From NCBI GenBank assembly GCA_041447245.1, contig JBGMEA010000023.1, positions 124,001 to 188,000 on the forward strand: DNA of 64,000 nt, read 5' to 3'. Of the stretch, positions 19,230-28,703 are shown piece after piece. The position numbers were made by a program, and so were the translations under genes. The stretch is from JBGMEA01 sp041447245 (GTDB taxonomy: Bacteria > Bacillota > Clostridia > Eubacteriales > Anaerofustaceae). Below the pieces are notes generated by a model that had not been told where the DNA came from, did no database searches, and worked only from the letters and a program-made list of their open reading frames with translations. How positions within the stretch are numbered: the first letter of the stretch is position 1; the number at the start of each line of letters is the position of its first letter.

Positions 19230-20915
19230 ATGAGAGACTATCAGCAAGTATACCGCCAATGGCTTGAAAGTGATTATTTTGATTCAGCTACCAAAAATGA
19301 ATTAAAAAATATCAGCGATCCGAAAGAAATTGAGGATCGCTTTTATCGGGATTTGGAATTCGGTACAGGGGGATTACGCGGAGTCATCGGAGCGGGAACC
19401 AATCGAATGAATATCTATACGGTCAGACGCTCCACTTTTGGATTGGCAAATTATTTGAGACAAATTTTGCCGCAAAAACAATTATCTGCAGTGATTTCAT
19501 ACGACAGCAGAAATTATTCGAGAGAATTTGCCGAGAATGCCGCGTCTGTTCTTTGTTCCTGTGATATCAAGACATACTTGTTCGATGTTTTATCACCCAC
19601 TCCGGAATTGTCTTTTGCCGTAAGGGAGTTAAGTTGTGATGCAGGCATTATGATCACGGCAAGTCACAATCCAAAAGAGTATAACGGATATAAAGTCTAT
19701 GATCATTATGGGTGCCAAATCAATCCCGAAACAGCGAACAGAGTAATCGAAGAAATCGAAAAGATAAAACATTATGAATCGATTCCGTATATTTCATTGG
19801 CTGTTGCACAAGATAAGAAGCTGCTTTTGCATGCAGGAGAAGCGATCCATCTGAGATTTCGCGAAGAAGTGCTCAAACAAAGTCTGATTTCCGATAATGC
19901 TATAAAAGAAAAGTTGTCGGTTCTCTATACACCGCTGCACGGAACGGGCAATATTCCTGTTCGAACTGTTTTGAAAGAAGATGGATTCCGAAATGTAACA
20001 GTGTTGGCGGAACAGGAACAGCCTGACGGGAATTTTTCAACCGTCAAGAGCCCAAATCCCGAAGACGGTCAAGCTCTTTCTATGGGAATCCAGAAGGCAA
20101 AAGAAATTGACGCCGATTTAGTGTTGGGAACAGATCCTGATTGTGACCGTGTGGGAATTGCGGTGAAAACAGCAGGTGATTATCAATTGATGACAGGGAA
20201 CCAAGTTGGTGTTCTGCTGACAGATTTTATTCTGAAGCGAAGATCGGCTTTGCAAACATTACCGAATAATGGGGTAGTGATCAAAACGATTGTTACTTCT
20301 GAAATGAGTGCTCCGATCTGCAAACAATACGGTGTTGCCATGAGAGACACTCTTACCGGTTTTAAATTTATCGGAGAACTCATGACTCAATTTGAGCAAG
20401 AGCAATCCTATCAGTTTGTGTTTGGTTATGAGGAAAGTTACGGATACCTGGCAGGAATGCATGCCCGCGACAAAGATGCAGTCGTTGCATCCATGTTAAT
20501 ATGCGAAATGGTAGCACATTACAAATCGCAGCAAAAGACTTTGATCGACGTTCTGAATGAGCTATATCTGACATATGGTTATTATATAGATCATAATGAT
20601 TCATTTGTCTTTAAGGGAATTCAAGGGCAGCAATTCATTGCTGATATCATGTCTGATTTCAGATCATGTGCTTCGGATATCTTCTCCGAAAACTTTGAAA
20701 AAAAAGACTACCTTGAAGGAATCGATGAATTTCCGAAAACAGATGTCATAAAATATTTCTTTCACGACGGTTCATGGCTCGCGGTCAGACCGTCGGGAAC
20801 CGAGCCCAAAATTAAATTTTATTATTCGCTTAGAGGAAAAAACAGACAAGAAGCCGAAAATCGCTTGGCAGAAAAAAGAAACGCCGTTAAAAAGATAGTC
20901 AGTCGATATGAATGA
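19230..20915 (+). CDS. pgcA: Phosphoglucomutase / phosphohexomutase
   Basis: Interconverts hexose 1- and 6-phosphates, feeding cell-envelope sugar nucleotides. The 561-residue alpha-D-phosphohexomutase shows all four active-site loops: phosphoserine loop ITASHNPKEYNG, metal loop DPDCDRVGIA, sugar loop GYEESYGYL and phosphate loop RPSGTEPKIKF. The start at 19230 has AGCGGTGA upstream; an in-frame ATG at 19209 lies inside apt and is less likely. Whether the substrate is glucose or mannose or both is not resolved. Confidence 0.93.
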   Translation: MRDYQQVYRQWLESDYFDSATKNELKNISDPKEIEDRFYRDLEFGTGGLRGVIGAGTNRMNIYTVRRSTFGLANYLRQILPQKQLSAVISYDSRNYSREFAENAASVLCSCDIKTYLFDVLSPTPELSFAVRELSCDAGIMITASHNPKEYNGYKVYDHYGCQINPETANRVIEEIEKIKHYESIPYISLAVAQDKKLLLHAGEAIHLRFREEVLKQSLISDNAIKEKLSVLYTPLHGTGNIPVRTVLKEDGFRNVTVLAEQEQPDGNFSTVKSPNPEDGQALSMGIQKAKEIDADLVLGTDPDCDRVGIAVKTAGDYQLMTGNQVGVLLTDFILKRRSALQTLPNNGVVIKTIVTSEMSAPICKQYGVAMRDTLTGFKFIGELMTQFEQEQSYQFVFGYEESYGYLAGMHARDKDAVVASMLICEMVAHYKSQQKTLIDVLNELYLTYGYYIDHNDSFVFKGIQGQQFIADIMSDFRSCASDIFSENFEKKDYLEGIDEFPKTDVIKYFFHDGSWLAVRPSGTEPKIKFYYSLRGKNRQEAENRLAEKRNAVKKIVSRYE

Positions 20916-21063
20916 AAAGAGTGCCCTTTATCTGCAACGCCATTATGTTAGGGAACTGAAAATCGAGTGAAGAAAAAGCAGGGTATGTGCAAACATACTC
21001 TGCTTTTTATTATTATTACTTAATCTGATTTCGAGCTATAGTAGGGGACTCTTTTCGTTCATA
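20909..21063. repeat. Nested inverted repeat between convergent genes
   Basis: The ends of this stretch are imperfect inverted copies (TATGAAYGAAAAGAGTSCCCT, two differences in 21 bases). One overlaps the stop of the phosphohexomutase gene and the other the stop of deoB. Inside lies a second, stronger hairpin at 20973-21008. The outer arms could form a long stem in read-through RNA, or mark a short mobile sequence. Confidence 0.6.
20973..21008. terminator. Bidirectional terminator between pgcA and deoB
   Basis: AAAAGCAG-GTATGT and ACATAC-CTGCTTTT form a long stem with a four-base loop and T-runs on both strands. Confidence 0.85.
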
Positions 21064-22225
21064 AAATATTTGCAAGAAAACTCACTCCATGATTCAATGC
21101 ATCAGTACCGAGGTATTCCGCGATTGTCTGACCCAAATCACTGAATGTTGTTCGGATACCCAAATCGGTCGGTTTGATTTTTTTCCCGAAGACAAGGAGG
21201 GGAACATATTCTCTTGAGTGATCCGTACTCGGTGTTGTGGGATCACATCCGTGATCTGCCGTTAAAAAAAGCAAATCATCATCCCTCATCGCATTCATGA
21301 TTTCTGGAAGTCTATCGTCGAACTCTGATAAGGCATTTGCATATCCTGCTACATTATTGCGATGTCCGTAAAGCATGTCGTAATCAACCAAATTTGTGAA
21401 AATCAAACCATGCTCGACGTCTTTCATGTAATCAAGTGTTTTATCGATTCCATCCTGGTTGGAAACAGTGTGAATTGCCTTTGTGAGACCTTGCTTTGCA
21501 AAAATATCTTCGATTTTTCCGACTCCGGCAACATCCATCCCAGCATCTTTTATTGCTTGCAAAATTGTCTTTTCATATGGTTCCATGGAAAAGTCTCTTC
21601 TGTTTGGCGTTCTGACAAATGTTTCCGGGCTGTCTCCTATAAACGGACGTGCAATCACTCTGCCGACATGATAGGCATCAAGAATTTTACGGGTAATTCT
21701 GCATACTCGGTAAAGTTCATCCAACGGAATAATTTTCTCATGGGCTGCGATCTGAAAAACACTGTCCGCAGATGTATAAACGATCAGTTTTTTTGTTCGC
21801 ATATGTTCTTCACCGAGCAGTTTGATTACTTCGGTGCCGCTGATCGGACGATTGCATAGATAATCATAACCGGTTTCTTCTTTGAATTTTTGCATGATGT
21901 CGTCACCAAATCCCTGCGGAAAAGTGCGGAATGCTTTTTTTAAAATAATTCCGCTCATTTCCCAATGACCGGTTGTTGTATCTTTACCGGGTGACTGCTC
22001 TGCCATTTTCCCATATGCACCGATTGGTTGTTCCTTTCTGGGAATCGGTGCCGCATTGCTGATATTTCCAAGCCCGAGTTTTTCCAGATTCGGCAAGGAG
22101 AACCCGTTCATTGCCGAATAGATATGTTGCAGTGTCGCAGACCCCTGATCTCCATAATTTGAAGCATCGGGCAATTCACCGATTCCGACCGAATCCAAAA
22201 CCACAATGATCGCTCTCTTTGCCAT
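21059..22225 (-). CDS. deoB: Phosphopentomutase
   Basis: Converts (deoxy)ribose 1-phosphate to 5-phosphate in nucleoside breakdown. It has 388 residues of the alkaline-phosphatase fold: metal site VLDSVGIGELPDA, the GKDTTTGHWEM threonine loop, and the LTADHGCDPTTPSTDHSRE metal motif near the C-terminus. AAGGAGA precedes the ATG. It is the last gene of the nrdR-nudix-deoB operon, without purine nucleoside phosphorylase alongside. Confidence 0.96.
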   Translation of the reverse strand: MAKRAIIVVLDSVGIGELPDASNYGDQGSATLQHIYSAMNGFSLPNLEKLGLGNISNAAPIPRKEQPIGAYGKMAEQSPGKDTTTGHWEMSGIILKKAFRTFPQGFGDDIMQKFKEETGYDYLCNRPISGTEVIKLLGEEHMRTKKLIVYTSADSVFQIAAHEKIIPLDELYRVCRITRKILDAYHVGRVIARPFIGDSPETFVRTPNRRDFSMEPYEKTILQAIKDAGMDVAGVGKIEDIFAKQGLTKAIHTVSNQDGIDKTLDYMKDVEHGLIFTNLVDYDMLYGHRNNVAGYANALSEFDDRLPEIMNAMRDDDLLFLTADHGCDPTTPSTDHSREYVPLLVFGKKIKPTDLGIRTTFSDLGQTIAEYLGTDALNHGVSFLANIL

Positions 22226-22268
22226 TGATGTCTCCTTAAAATAAAAGTATTATTAAATATATTTATCG

Positions 22269-22826
22269 CTACACCGAAATATTTTTCAGTGCGGCATATT
22301 TTAAAACCGCGCAAATTGTTTTGCTGTCTTTGATTTTCCCGTTCAATATCATCCGATAAAAATCGATGATATCAACCTCGTGAACAGATAGAAACTCATC
22401 TTCATCAGGGTGGGCTTGTGTTTCCTGCAAGTCATCGGCATAAAAAATATGGATGCGCTCGGAAGAATATCCTGCAGCGGAATACATGTCCATTAAAAAA
22501 TGGATACTATTCGCACGATAGCCTGTTTCTTCCTCTAACTCCCTCATTGCACAAAGAGCCGGATCTTCGTCATTTTCTATTTTCCCCGCCGGAATTTCAA
22601 GCAATGTTTCGTCCAGTGCTTTTCTGAATTGCTTTACAATCACGAATTTTCCTTCTTTGATTGCAAGTATGGCACACGCCCCGTTATGGCGGATAACTTC
22701 TCTTGTTGAAATTTCGCCGTTCGGAAGTTCAACCGTCAGTAATTGCAGACGCAAAATTCTTCCTTCATAGATGTCTTTCGTTTCAATCGTTCTTTCATAC
22801 AGGTCAAAATCAATGTTGTTCGTCAT
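22269..22826 (-). CDS. nudF: Nudix hydrolase, ADP-ribose pyrophosphatase type
   Basis: Hydrolyses ADP-ribose and related sugar nucleotides. The 185-residue protein contains the Nudix box GKIENDEDP..AMRELEEETGY with the REXXEE glutamates, and an upstream FVIVKQFRKAL/LLEIPAG segment typical of ADP-ribose pyrophosphatases. It overlaps nrdR by 17 bases and is co-transcribed with deoB, which fits a nucleoside salvage role. A macro-domain gene that could supply ADP-ribose lies 5 kb away. Confidence 0.88.
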   Translation of the reverse strand: MTNNIDFDLYERTIETKDIYEGRILRLQLLTVELPNGEISTREVIRHNGACAILAIKEGKFVIVKQFRKALDETLLEIPAGKIENDEDPALCAMRELEEETGYRANSIHFLMDMYSAAGYSSERIHIFYADDLQETQAHPDEDEFLSVHEVDIIDFYRMILNGKIKDSKTICAVLKYAALKNISV

Positions 22827-23283
22827 GATGCTGTTCCTTTAGCAATAAATTCAACTCTTCCATAAAAGTGTTTATGTCTTTAAATCGTCTGTAAACCGAT
22901 GCAAACCGCACATATGCAACATCATCAATATTCTTTAACTGAAGCATAATCGCTTCCCCGATATCCGAAGAGGCAATTTCACTGCTTGATGTTGCACTTA
23001 GTTCTGATTCGATATTTGAAGCCATTGTTTCAATCTGATCCATAGACACGGGGCGTTTTTCGCACGCCTTCATAATTCCTTTGATAATTTTGTTCCGGTC
23101 GAATGTCTCTCTTGTCCCGTCTTTTTTGACGACTACCATAGGCAGGCTCTCTACCCGCTCATAGGTTGTAAAGCGGTAATGGCATTCCAAACATTCCCGC
23201 CTTCTTCGGATTGTCGCATACTCATCGGCAGGACGCGAATCAATCACTTTGCTTTCAATACAGCCGCATTTTGAACATTTCAC
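22810..23283 (-). CDS. nrdR: Transcriptional repressor NrdR
   Basis: ATP/dATP-sensing repressor of ribonucleotide reductase genes. It has 157 residues: an N-terminal zinc ribbon (CSKCGC and CLECHYRF) and an ATP-cone domain (VVKKDGTRETFDRNKI). GTG at 23283 is chosen because NrdR proteins begin directly with the zinc ribbon and GGGAG lies nine bases upstream. An ATG at 23316 would add eleven unusual residues. ATTATA at 23315-23320 is a candidate -10 on the minus strand. No NrdR box or nrd gene is seen nearby. Confidence 0.92.
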   Translation of the reverse strand: MKCSKCGCIESKVIDSRPADEYATIRRRRECLECHYRFTTYERVESLPMVVVKKDGTRETFDRNKIIKGIMKACEKRPVSMDQIETMASNIESELSATSSSEIASSDIGEAIMLQLKNIDDVAYVRFASVYRRFKDINTFMEELNLLLKEQHHDEQH

Positions 23284-23386
23284 TTTTATTGACTCCCATA
23301 ATGAATATAAAACCATTATAGTACAAGTTCTTTTTTTTTCCTATTTATTTTAAACTCGGATTATTTGATTTTTTTTGTCACAAAAA

Positions 23387-23418
23387 ATAAAAAGCAGAAA
23401 ATCTGCTTCTTATTTTTT
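23387..23418. terminator. Hairpin in the nrdR / tRNA-Val gap
   Basis: AAGCAGA and TCTGCTT with an AAAA-type loop and T-rich flanks on both strands. The 276-base gap has no gene I can support; what this hairpin terminates is unclear. Confidence 0.5.
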
Positions 23419-23559
23419 GGTATTTTTTATTAATTAAGAGGGGAAAATTGGTTTGTATCTGTATGATAGCTGATGAAGCTTTAAGAAAACTTAAAAAAAG
23501 AGAAAAAATTCTTTCTTTTTATCGGATTATATATTAGAATATGTAAGCACACTTGGTGT

Positions 23560-23635
23560 GACTCTGTAGCTCAGCTGGAAGAGCGCTACCCTGACACGGT
23601 AGAGGTCATCGGTTCAAGCCCGGTCAGAGTCACCA
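23560..23635 (+). tRNA. tRNA-Val (GAC)
   Basis: A full cloverleaf is readable: acceptor GACTCTG/CAGAGTC, D arm GCTC/GAGC, anticodon arm CTACC-CTGACAC-GGTAG with anticodon GAC at 23593-23595, T arm CCGG-type with GTTCAAGC, and an encoded CCA. It has 76 bases. pncB starts 24 bases downstream. Confidence 0.95.
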
Positions 23636-23659
23636 TTTTTTTAGGGAGAAATACGGAAA

Positions 23660-25102
23660 ATGGATAAAGTCAGAAAACTCCAGTTCGCTACTGATTTTTA
23701 TCAATTCAGCGTGAGCAACGTGTATGCTGCCGACAAAAAAGGAGACGAAGTTGCCGTTTTTGATTTGTTTATCAGAAAAAATCCTTTTCAGGGCGGCTAT
23801 ACGGTATTTGCCGGTCTGGAACAGATCATAGAATTCATCAACGACCTTCATTACAGCGACGAAGATATCAGGCTTCTGAAAGAAAATCATCCGGAAATGA
23901 CGGATGCTTTTCTTGATTGTTTAAGAAATCTACGCTTCACAGGAGATATTTATGCCGCCCGCGAGGGAGAATTGTTTTTCCCGCAAGAGCCTATCGTCCG
24001 TGTGAGAGCCCCTCTGATTCAGGCACAGCTCATAGAAACAACACTGCTGACGATTGTAAATCATGAGAGTCTCATTGCCACAAAAGCTTCTCGTATCTGT
24101 GAGTCGGCAAAAGGAGATGCTGTCCTAGATTTTGGGTTGAGAAGAGCGCATGGCACAGAAGCCGGTTTGTACGGAGCCAGAGCATGCATGATTGGGGGAT
24201 GCAGAGGTACCAGCAATGTAGAAGCGGAATATCGATGGGGAACCGTTTCAAAGGGGACGATGTCTCATGCTTATGTAATGAGCTATGATGACGAATATGA
24301 AGCATTTGAAAAATTTGCTTACTATAATCCCGACAATATTATTTTGCTTGTTGACACATATGACACTCTCAAGAGTGGAGTGGTCAACGCAATCAAACTT
24401 TTTAAAAATTTAAAACAACTAGGAAAACTAAACGGATCGTACGGGATCCGACTGGACTCAGGGGATCTGTCCTATCTTTCAAAAATCGCAAGAAAATTGT
24501 TGGATGATGCAGGGTTTCATGACGCGATCATCAGCGGCTCCTCCGACTTGGATGAGTATTTGATTGCTGATCTGAAAGCACAGGGGGCTGCAATTACCCT
24601 GTGGGGTGTCGGAACAAAAATGATTACGGCATATGATAATCCTGCGCTCGGTGCGGTATACAAATTAAGTGAGATTAACCACATTCCGAAAATGAAAATT
24701 TCGGATGCTCCAGAAAAGATCACAAATCCGGGATATAAAAAGGTGATTCGCTTGTTCGATCAGTCTACAGGGAAGGCAATTGCCGATTTAATCACATTGG
24801 AAGACGAAACAATCGATATTTCAAAACCTCTCAGAATTTATCATCCTTTTTTTACATTTAAGCAAAGAGTCATTACCAATTTCTTTTTTGAAGAAGTATT
24901 GCAATGCATTTTTAAAAATGGAAAATTGATTTATCAACAACCGACACTTCAAGAATCTTCCGAGTATCACAAGCATGCAAAACAACGGTTTTGGGAGGAA
25001 AATTTACGCTTCGTTAATCCGAACGAATACCATGTTGATATCTCGGATCGCTTATATGATATAAAGAAAGATTTTATTGAACAACATAATTTTAAGAAAT
25101 AA
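23660..25102 (+). CDS. pncB: Nicotinate phosphoribosyltransferase
   Basis: First step of NAD salvage from nicotinate. The 480 residues fit the Firmicutes type: N-terminal TDFYQFSVSNVY, DFGLRRAHG with the catalytic-site histidine region, GGCRGTSNV, and the phosphate-binding IRLDSGDL plus ISGSSDLDE. GGGAG lies 11 bases before ATG. Its end is close to ddl. Confidence 0.94.
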   Translation: MDKVRKLQFATDFYQFSVSNVYAADKKGDEVAVFDLFIRKNPFQGGYTVFAGLEQIIEFINDLHYSDEDIRLLKENHPEMTDAFLDCLRNLRFTGDIYAAREGELFFPQEPIVRVRAPLIQAQLIETTLLTIVNHESLIATKASRICESAKGDAVLDFGLRRAHGTEAGLYGARACMIGGCRGTSNVEAEYRWGTVSKGTMSHAYVMSYDDEYEAFEKFAYYNPDNIILLVDTYDTLKSGVVNAIKLFKNLKQLGKLNGSYGIRLDSGDLSYLSKIARKLLDDAGFHDAIISGSSDLDEYLIADLKAQGAAITLWGVGTKMITAYDNPALGAVYKLSEINHIPKMKISDAPEKITNPGYKKVIRLFDQSTGKAIADLITLEDETIDISKPLRIYHPFFTFKQRVITNFFFEEVLQCIFKNGKLIYQQPTLQESSEYHKHAKQRFWEENLRFVNPNEYHVDISDRLYDIKKDFIEQHNFKK

Positions 25103-25121
25103 AGAGGACAGTGCATCAGAT

Positions 25122-26195
25122 ATGAACGGCAAAACGAATGTCGGGATAATTTTCGGCGGTAAAAGCGGAGAGCATGAAGTTTCTTTGAACTCGGCATATA
25201 ATGTAATCAAAGCCATTGATCGATCAAAATTTGACGTAACCATGATCGGGATCAGCAAAGATGGGGCGTGGAAACATTTCTTCGGAGATCCCGAAATGAT
25301 CGGGAACGGGAAATGGGAATATGATACAGATCACATTAATGAAAATTTATCGATTTTTCATGATGAGATTATCAAAAAAACAGATATCTTTTTCCCCGTG
25401 CTGCATGGAACATTTGGAGAAGATGGCACGATACAGGGATTATTTGAAATGATCGACAAACCATATGTCGGATGCGGCGTACTGGCATCATCCGCTGCGA
25501 TGGATAAAGCTGTTGCAAAAGTATTGTTCCGCTCTCAGGGAATTCCTGTTGCAGAAGATCTGTTGGTTTATAAAAGTGAAATGCCAGATCATTTGGATGA
25601 AATCATTGAAGCAGCTCATGATCAATTTGATTTTCCGATGTTTGTCAAGCCCGTCAATATGGGTTCCAGCGTAGGAATCAGCAAAGCACATGATAAGACC
25701 GAGCTGAAAAATGCGTTGCTCTTTGCGTCAAAATTTGACAATAAAATATTGATCGAAAAATTTATAGACGCGTGTGAAGTGGAAGTTGGGGTACTGGGGA
25801 ATGAACAACCTGTTGCATCCTGCATCGGACAAATTATTCCTTGTCATGAATTTTACGATTACGAAGCAAAATATCTCAGCGGACATGATTCCAAAATTAT
25901 CATTCCCGCACCAGTTTCGAAAGAGTTAACGGATAAAATTATCGAATACGCTCTTCGGGCATATCGCTGTTTGGGATGCAGCGGTCTATCGCGAATTGAC
26001 TTTTTTGTTAATGAACAAACGCAAAAAATTATACTCAATGAAGTCAACACACTGCCCGGATTTACCAATATCAGTATGTATTCGAAATTGTGGGAAGCGT
26101 CCGGAATTCCATATACAGAGTTGATCACCAGATTGATCGGCTTAGGGTTTGAGCGATATCATCAAAAGAAAGAATTGTTGTATCAAATTGATTAA
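25122..26195 (+). CDS. ddl: D-alanine--D-alanine ligase
   Basis: ATP-grasp enzyme joining two D-alanines for peptidoglycan. It has 357 residues: N-terminal GIIFGGKSGEHEVSL, lysine-serine loop FVKPVNMGSSVGISK, and C-terminal metal site LNEVNTLPGFT followed by MYSKLWEASG. The phenylalanine/tyrosine residue that separates Ddl from D-lactate ligases was not resolved, and no vanH or vanX is present, so ordinary Ddl is inferred. ATG at 25122 is chosen; an in-frame TTG inside pncB is unlikely. Confidence 0.93.
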   Translation: MNGKTNVGIIFGGKSGEHEVSLNSAYNVIKAIDRSKFDVTMIGISKDGAWKHFFGDPEMIGNGKWEYDTDHINENLSIFHDEIIKKTDIFFPVLHGTFGEDGTIQGLFEMIDKPYVGCGVLASSAAMDKAVAKVLFRSQGIPVAEDLLVYKSEMPDHLDEIIEAAHDQFDFPMFVKPVNMGSSVGISKAHDKTELKNALLFASKFDNKILIEKFIDACEVEVGVLGNEQPVASCIGQIIPCHEFYDYEAKYLSGHDSKIIIPAPVSKELTDKIIEYALRAYRCLGCSGLSRIDFFVNEQTQKIILNEVNTLPGFTNISMYSKLWEASGIPYTELITRLIGLGFERYHQKKELLYQID

Positions 26196-26216
26196 ATGAA
26201 CAGTAAGGTCGTAATT

Positions 26217-27884
26217 ATGAGCGGAAAAATTGCTATTGAGAAAAAGATCATTGCGGCTGCAAAACTTGCAGTCAATCAGGCTATCAAACAAAATACATTG
26301 CCGTCTGTTATTATTCCGGAGATCGAGATCGAAGTGCCGAAAGATGAAAAATTCGGAGATTTTTCGTTAAATATCGCAATGCAGTTGGCAAAGCCTATGC
26401 AGAAAAAACCCAGAGATATCGCTGAAATAATAGCAAATGAGATCACCGGATTTGAACCGCTGATTGAAAAAGCCGACATTGCGGGCCCCGGATTTATCAA
26501 CATAACGTTGGATCCGATTTGGCTTTATGAGGAGTTGACACGAATCAATGAGCTCGGAAACGAATACGGAAAACTTACTTTGGAAAAGCCAAAAAGCATT
26601 AATGTAGAATATGTCAGCGGAAATCCAACCGGGCCGCTTCATATCGGAAACGCCAGAGGGGGCGCGATAGGCGACGTATTGGCAAATATTTATCAGTGCG
26701 CCGGATGGAACGTGACAAAAGAGTTTTATCTTAATGATGCAGGCAATCAGGTGATCAAATTCGGAGAATCTCTTTCAGCAAGATATATGCAGTTATTTGA
26801 TCCCTCATATCCTTTCCCGGATGACGGATACAAAGGAGTTGACATCAGTCGCCTTGCCGAAGCTTACCGAGACGAAAATGGAGATTCATTAAAGGATGCA
26901 CAAAAGAATGAGCGCGAAAAGACTTTGATGGATTATGCGCTTACTATCAATATTAGCAACATGCGAAAGGATCTGGAAAAATACGGAATCATTTATGATG
27001 TTTGGTTCAGTGAATCGACATTACACAACTCGGATGCCATCAAAGACATCGTGAAGCTGCTCAGCGATAACGGTGCGACTTATGAAAAAGATGGCGCATT
27101 ATGGTTCAGAGCAACGGATTATGATTGCGAAAAAGATGAGGTTCTTCTCCGCACAAACGGCATTCCGACTTATTATACCGCAGATATCGCTTATCATTAT
27201 AATAAATTGGTCATCAGGGGATTTGATCTCGCCGTTAATGTTTGGGGCGCAGATCATCACGGTCATGTCCATCGTTTGAAAATGGCATTGAAAGCTGCAG
27301 GGATCAATCCGGATCGGTTAAAAGTCGTATTGATGCAGATGGTTTGTTTGATGCGCGATGGAGAGCCTGTGCGCCTTTCGAAGCGGAATGGTGAAATTGT
27401 GACGCTGAGAGATTTGATTGACGATGTCAGCGTGGATGCCGCACGATTTATCTTTAATTACAACAATGCCACGACACATATGAATTTTGATATGGACTTG
27501 GCTGTAAAAGAGTCAAACGAAAATCCGGTTTTCTATGTGCAATATGCACATGCCAGGATTCGTTCAATATTGCGCAATATTACTGCACCGCAAAAGGATT
27601 ATGATTTAAGCGTGCTAACCGATAAGACAGAAGTATCATTGATGAAAAAATTGGCGGATTTTTCAAAAGAAATTACTCTGGCAGCAAGAGACTTCGATCC
27701 ATCCAGAATGACAAAATATGCATATGATTTGGCCACGCATTTTCATAGTTTTTATAATGCCTGCCGCGTCAAAAACGATGATGAAAACCTGATGGGCGCA
27801 CGCCTCTCTTTGGTTCGAGCCAGCGGCATCGTATTAAAAAATACACTGAATGTACTTGGTGTCAGCGCACCCGAACAAATGTAA
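26217..27884 (+). CDS. argS: Arginyl-tRNA synthetase
   Basis: Class I synthetase of 555 residues. NPTGPLHIGNARGG holds the HIGH motif (as HIGN), and RLSKRNG is the KMSKS-like loop. The N-terminal additional domain and C-terminal DALR anticodon domain (YVQYAHARIRSI) are present. An ATG at 26196 directly after the ddl stop is in frame but has no ribosome site; 26217 has AAGG upstream and is preferred. A strong hairpin follows the stop. Confidence 0.94.
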   Translation: MSGKIAIEKKIIAAAKLAVNQAIKQNTLPSVIIPEIEIEVPKDEKFGDFSLNIAMQLAKPMQKKPRDIAEIIANEITGFEPLIEKADIAGPGFINITLDPIWLYEELTRINELGNEYGKLTLEKPKSINVEYVSGNPTGPLHIGNARGGAIGDVLANIYQCAGWNVTKEFYLNDAGNQVIKFGESLSARYMQLFDPSYPFPDDGYKGVDISRLAEAYRDENGDSLKDAQKNEREKTLMDYALTINISNMRKDLEKYGIIYDVWFSESTLHNSDAIKDIVKLLSDNGATYEKDGALWFRATDYDCEKDEVLLRTNGIPTYYTADIAYHYNKLVIRGFDLAVNVWGADHHGHVHRLKMALKAAGINPDRLKVVLMQMVCLMRDGEPVRLSKRNGEIVTLRDLIDDVSVDAARFIFNYNNATTHMNFDMDLAVKESNENPVFYVQYAHARIRSILRNITAPQKDYDLSVLTDKTEVSLMKKLADFSKEITLAARDFDPSRMTKYAYDLATHFHSFYNACRVKNDDENLMGARLSLVRASGIVLKNTLNVLGVSAPEQM

Positions 27885-27885
27885 T

Positions 27886-27916
27886 AAAAAAGCTTTGCAG
27901 TTTGCAAAGCTTTTTT
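27886..27916. terminator. Bidirectional terminator argS / macro-domain gene
   Basis: Perfect 14-bp stem AAAAAAGCTTTGCA / TGCAAAGCTTTTTT with a three-base loop. Confidence 0.88.
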
Positions 27917-28418
27917 ATGAGAGGAGAGACTGGTACAAACGATAAGATTTTTGTTCAAAGCATACGAAAATAATTTCTTCTAAAATTGAAATTTCTTCTG
28001 AAATGATATGGTTAACTGTGTTCCAAGCGATGTTGCAGGCTTCCTCTTTCGGATATCCGTAAACACCGGTGCTGATGCAGGGGAAGGCGAGAGATTTGAT
28101 TAGATACTCATTGGCTAAACGAATCGATTCCCTGTAACAAGATGCCAGCAATTGCGCCTCATGATGTTTTCCATCCTGATATATCGGTCCGACTGTGTGG
28201 ATGATATACTTTGCAGGAAGGCGATAGGCTTTTGTAATCTTTGCTTTTCCTGTTTGACAACCGCCCAAACGTTTACATTCTTCCAACAATTGCGGACCTG
28301 CCGCACGGTGAATGGCTCCGTCCACCCCTCCGCCACCCAAAAGCGAATTATTTGCGGCATTGACAATTGCTTCAACATGCAATTTCGTAATATCTCCAAA
28401 AAGAACAGTAAGCTTCAT
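27915..28418 (-). CDS. Macro-domain protein, O-acetyl-ADP-ribose deacetylase type
   Basis: A 167-residue single macro domain. ADP-ribose-binding segments are GDITKLHVEAIVNAANNSL, GGGGVDGAIHRAAG (catalytic loop) and the phosphate-binding CISTGVYGYP. Such stand-alone proteins remove acetyl or ADP-ribosyl groups and resemble E. coli YmdB. It is a one-gene unit on the minus strand; GGAAGAA upstream serves as ribosome site. Confidence 0.9.
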   Translation of the reverse strand: MKLTVLFGDITKLHVEAIVNAANNSLLGGGGVDGAIHRAAGPQLLEECKRLGGCQTGKAKITKAYRLPAKYIIHTVGPIYQDGKHHEAQLLASCYRESIRLANEYLIKSLAFPCISTGVYGYPKEEACNIAWNTVNHIISEEISILEEIIFVCFEQKSYRLYQSLLS

Positions 28419-28530
28419 CGGTTCTTCCTTTCCATTCGGTTCGGTTAAACAATCCTGAGTTTATTATAACAAAAAGCCCGATATAAAAATACCGGACTCT
28501 TGATTTATCTCATTCAGAGAAAAATTCGAA

Positions 28531-28606
28531 TGGCAGGGGCAGAAGGACTTGAACCCTCGGCACATGGTTTTGGAGACCATTGCTCTACCAACTGAGCTAT
28601 ACCCCT
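28531..28606 (-). tRNA. tRNA-Trp (CCA)
   Basis: On the minus strand the cloverleaf reads acceptor AGGGGTA/TGCCCCT, D arm AGCTC, anticodon arm ATGGT-CTCCAAA-ACCAT with anticodon CCA (28571-28573), T arm with GTTCAAGTC, and an encoded CCA end. It has 76 bases. Confidence 0.95.
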
Positions 28607-28624
28607 ATTTGATTATGCCTGTTG

Positions 28625-28653
28625 ATTATACAGAAACAGATTTGGATTGTCAA
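28625..28653 (-). promoter_or_regulatory. tRNA-Trp promoter
   Basis: Consensus TTGACA and TATAAT on the minus strand with a 17-base spacer, about 20 bases before the tRNA 5' end. Confidence 0.85.
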
Positions 28654-28703
28654 GATGGAAATTGCTGATTCTATCTTGATTCAGTATAACAAATTGAGAT
28701 ATC

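Noticed and set aside
23470..23540. 24-codon frame before tRNA-Val
   Set aside because: No ribosome site at proper distance and low-complexity Lys-rich sequence; probably chance.
25122..26195. Vancomycin-resistance type ligase
   Set aside because: No vanH, vanX or vanS/R genes are adjacent; an ordinary Ddl explains the sequence.
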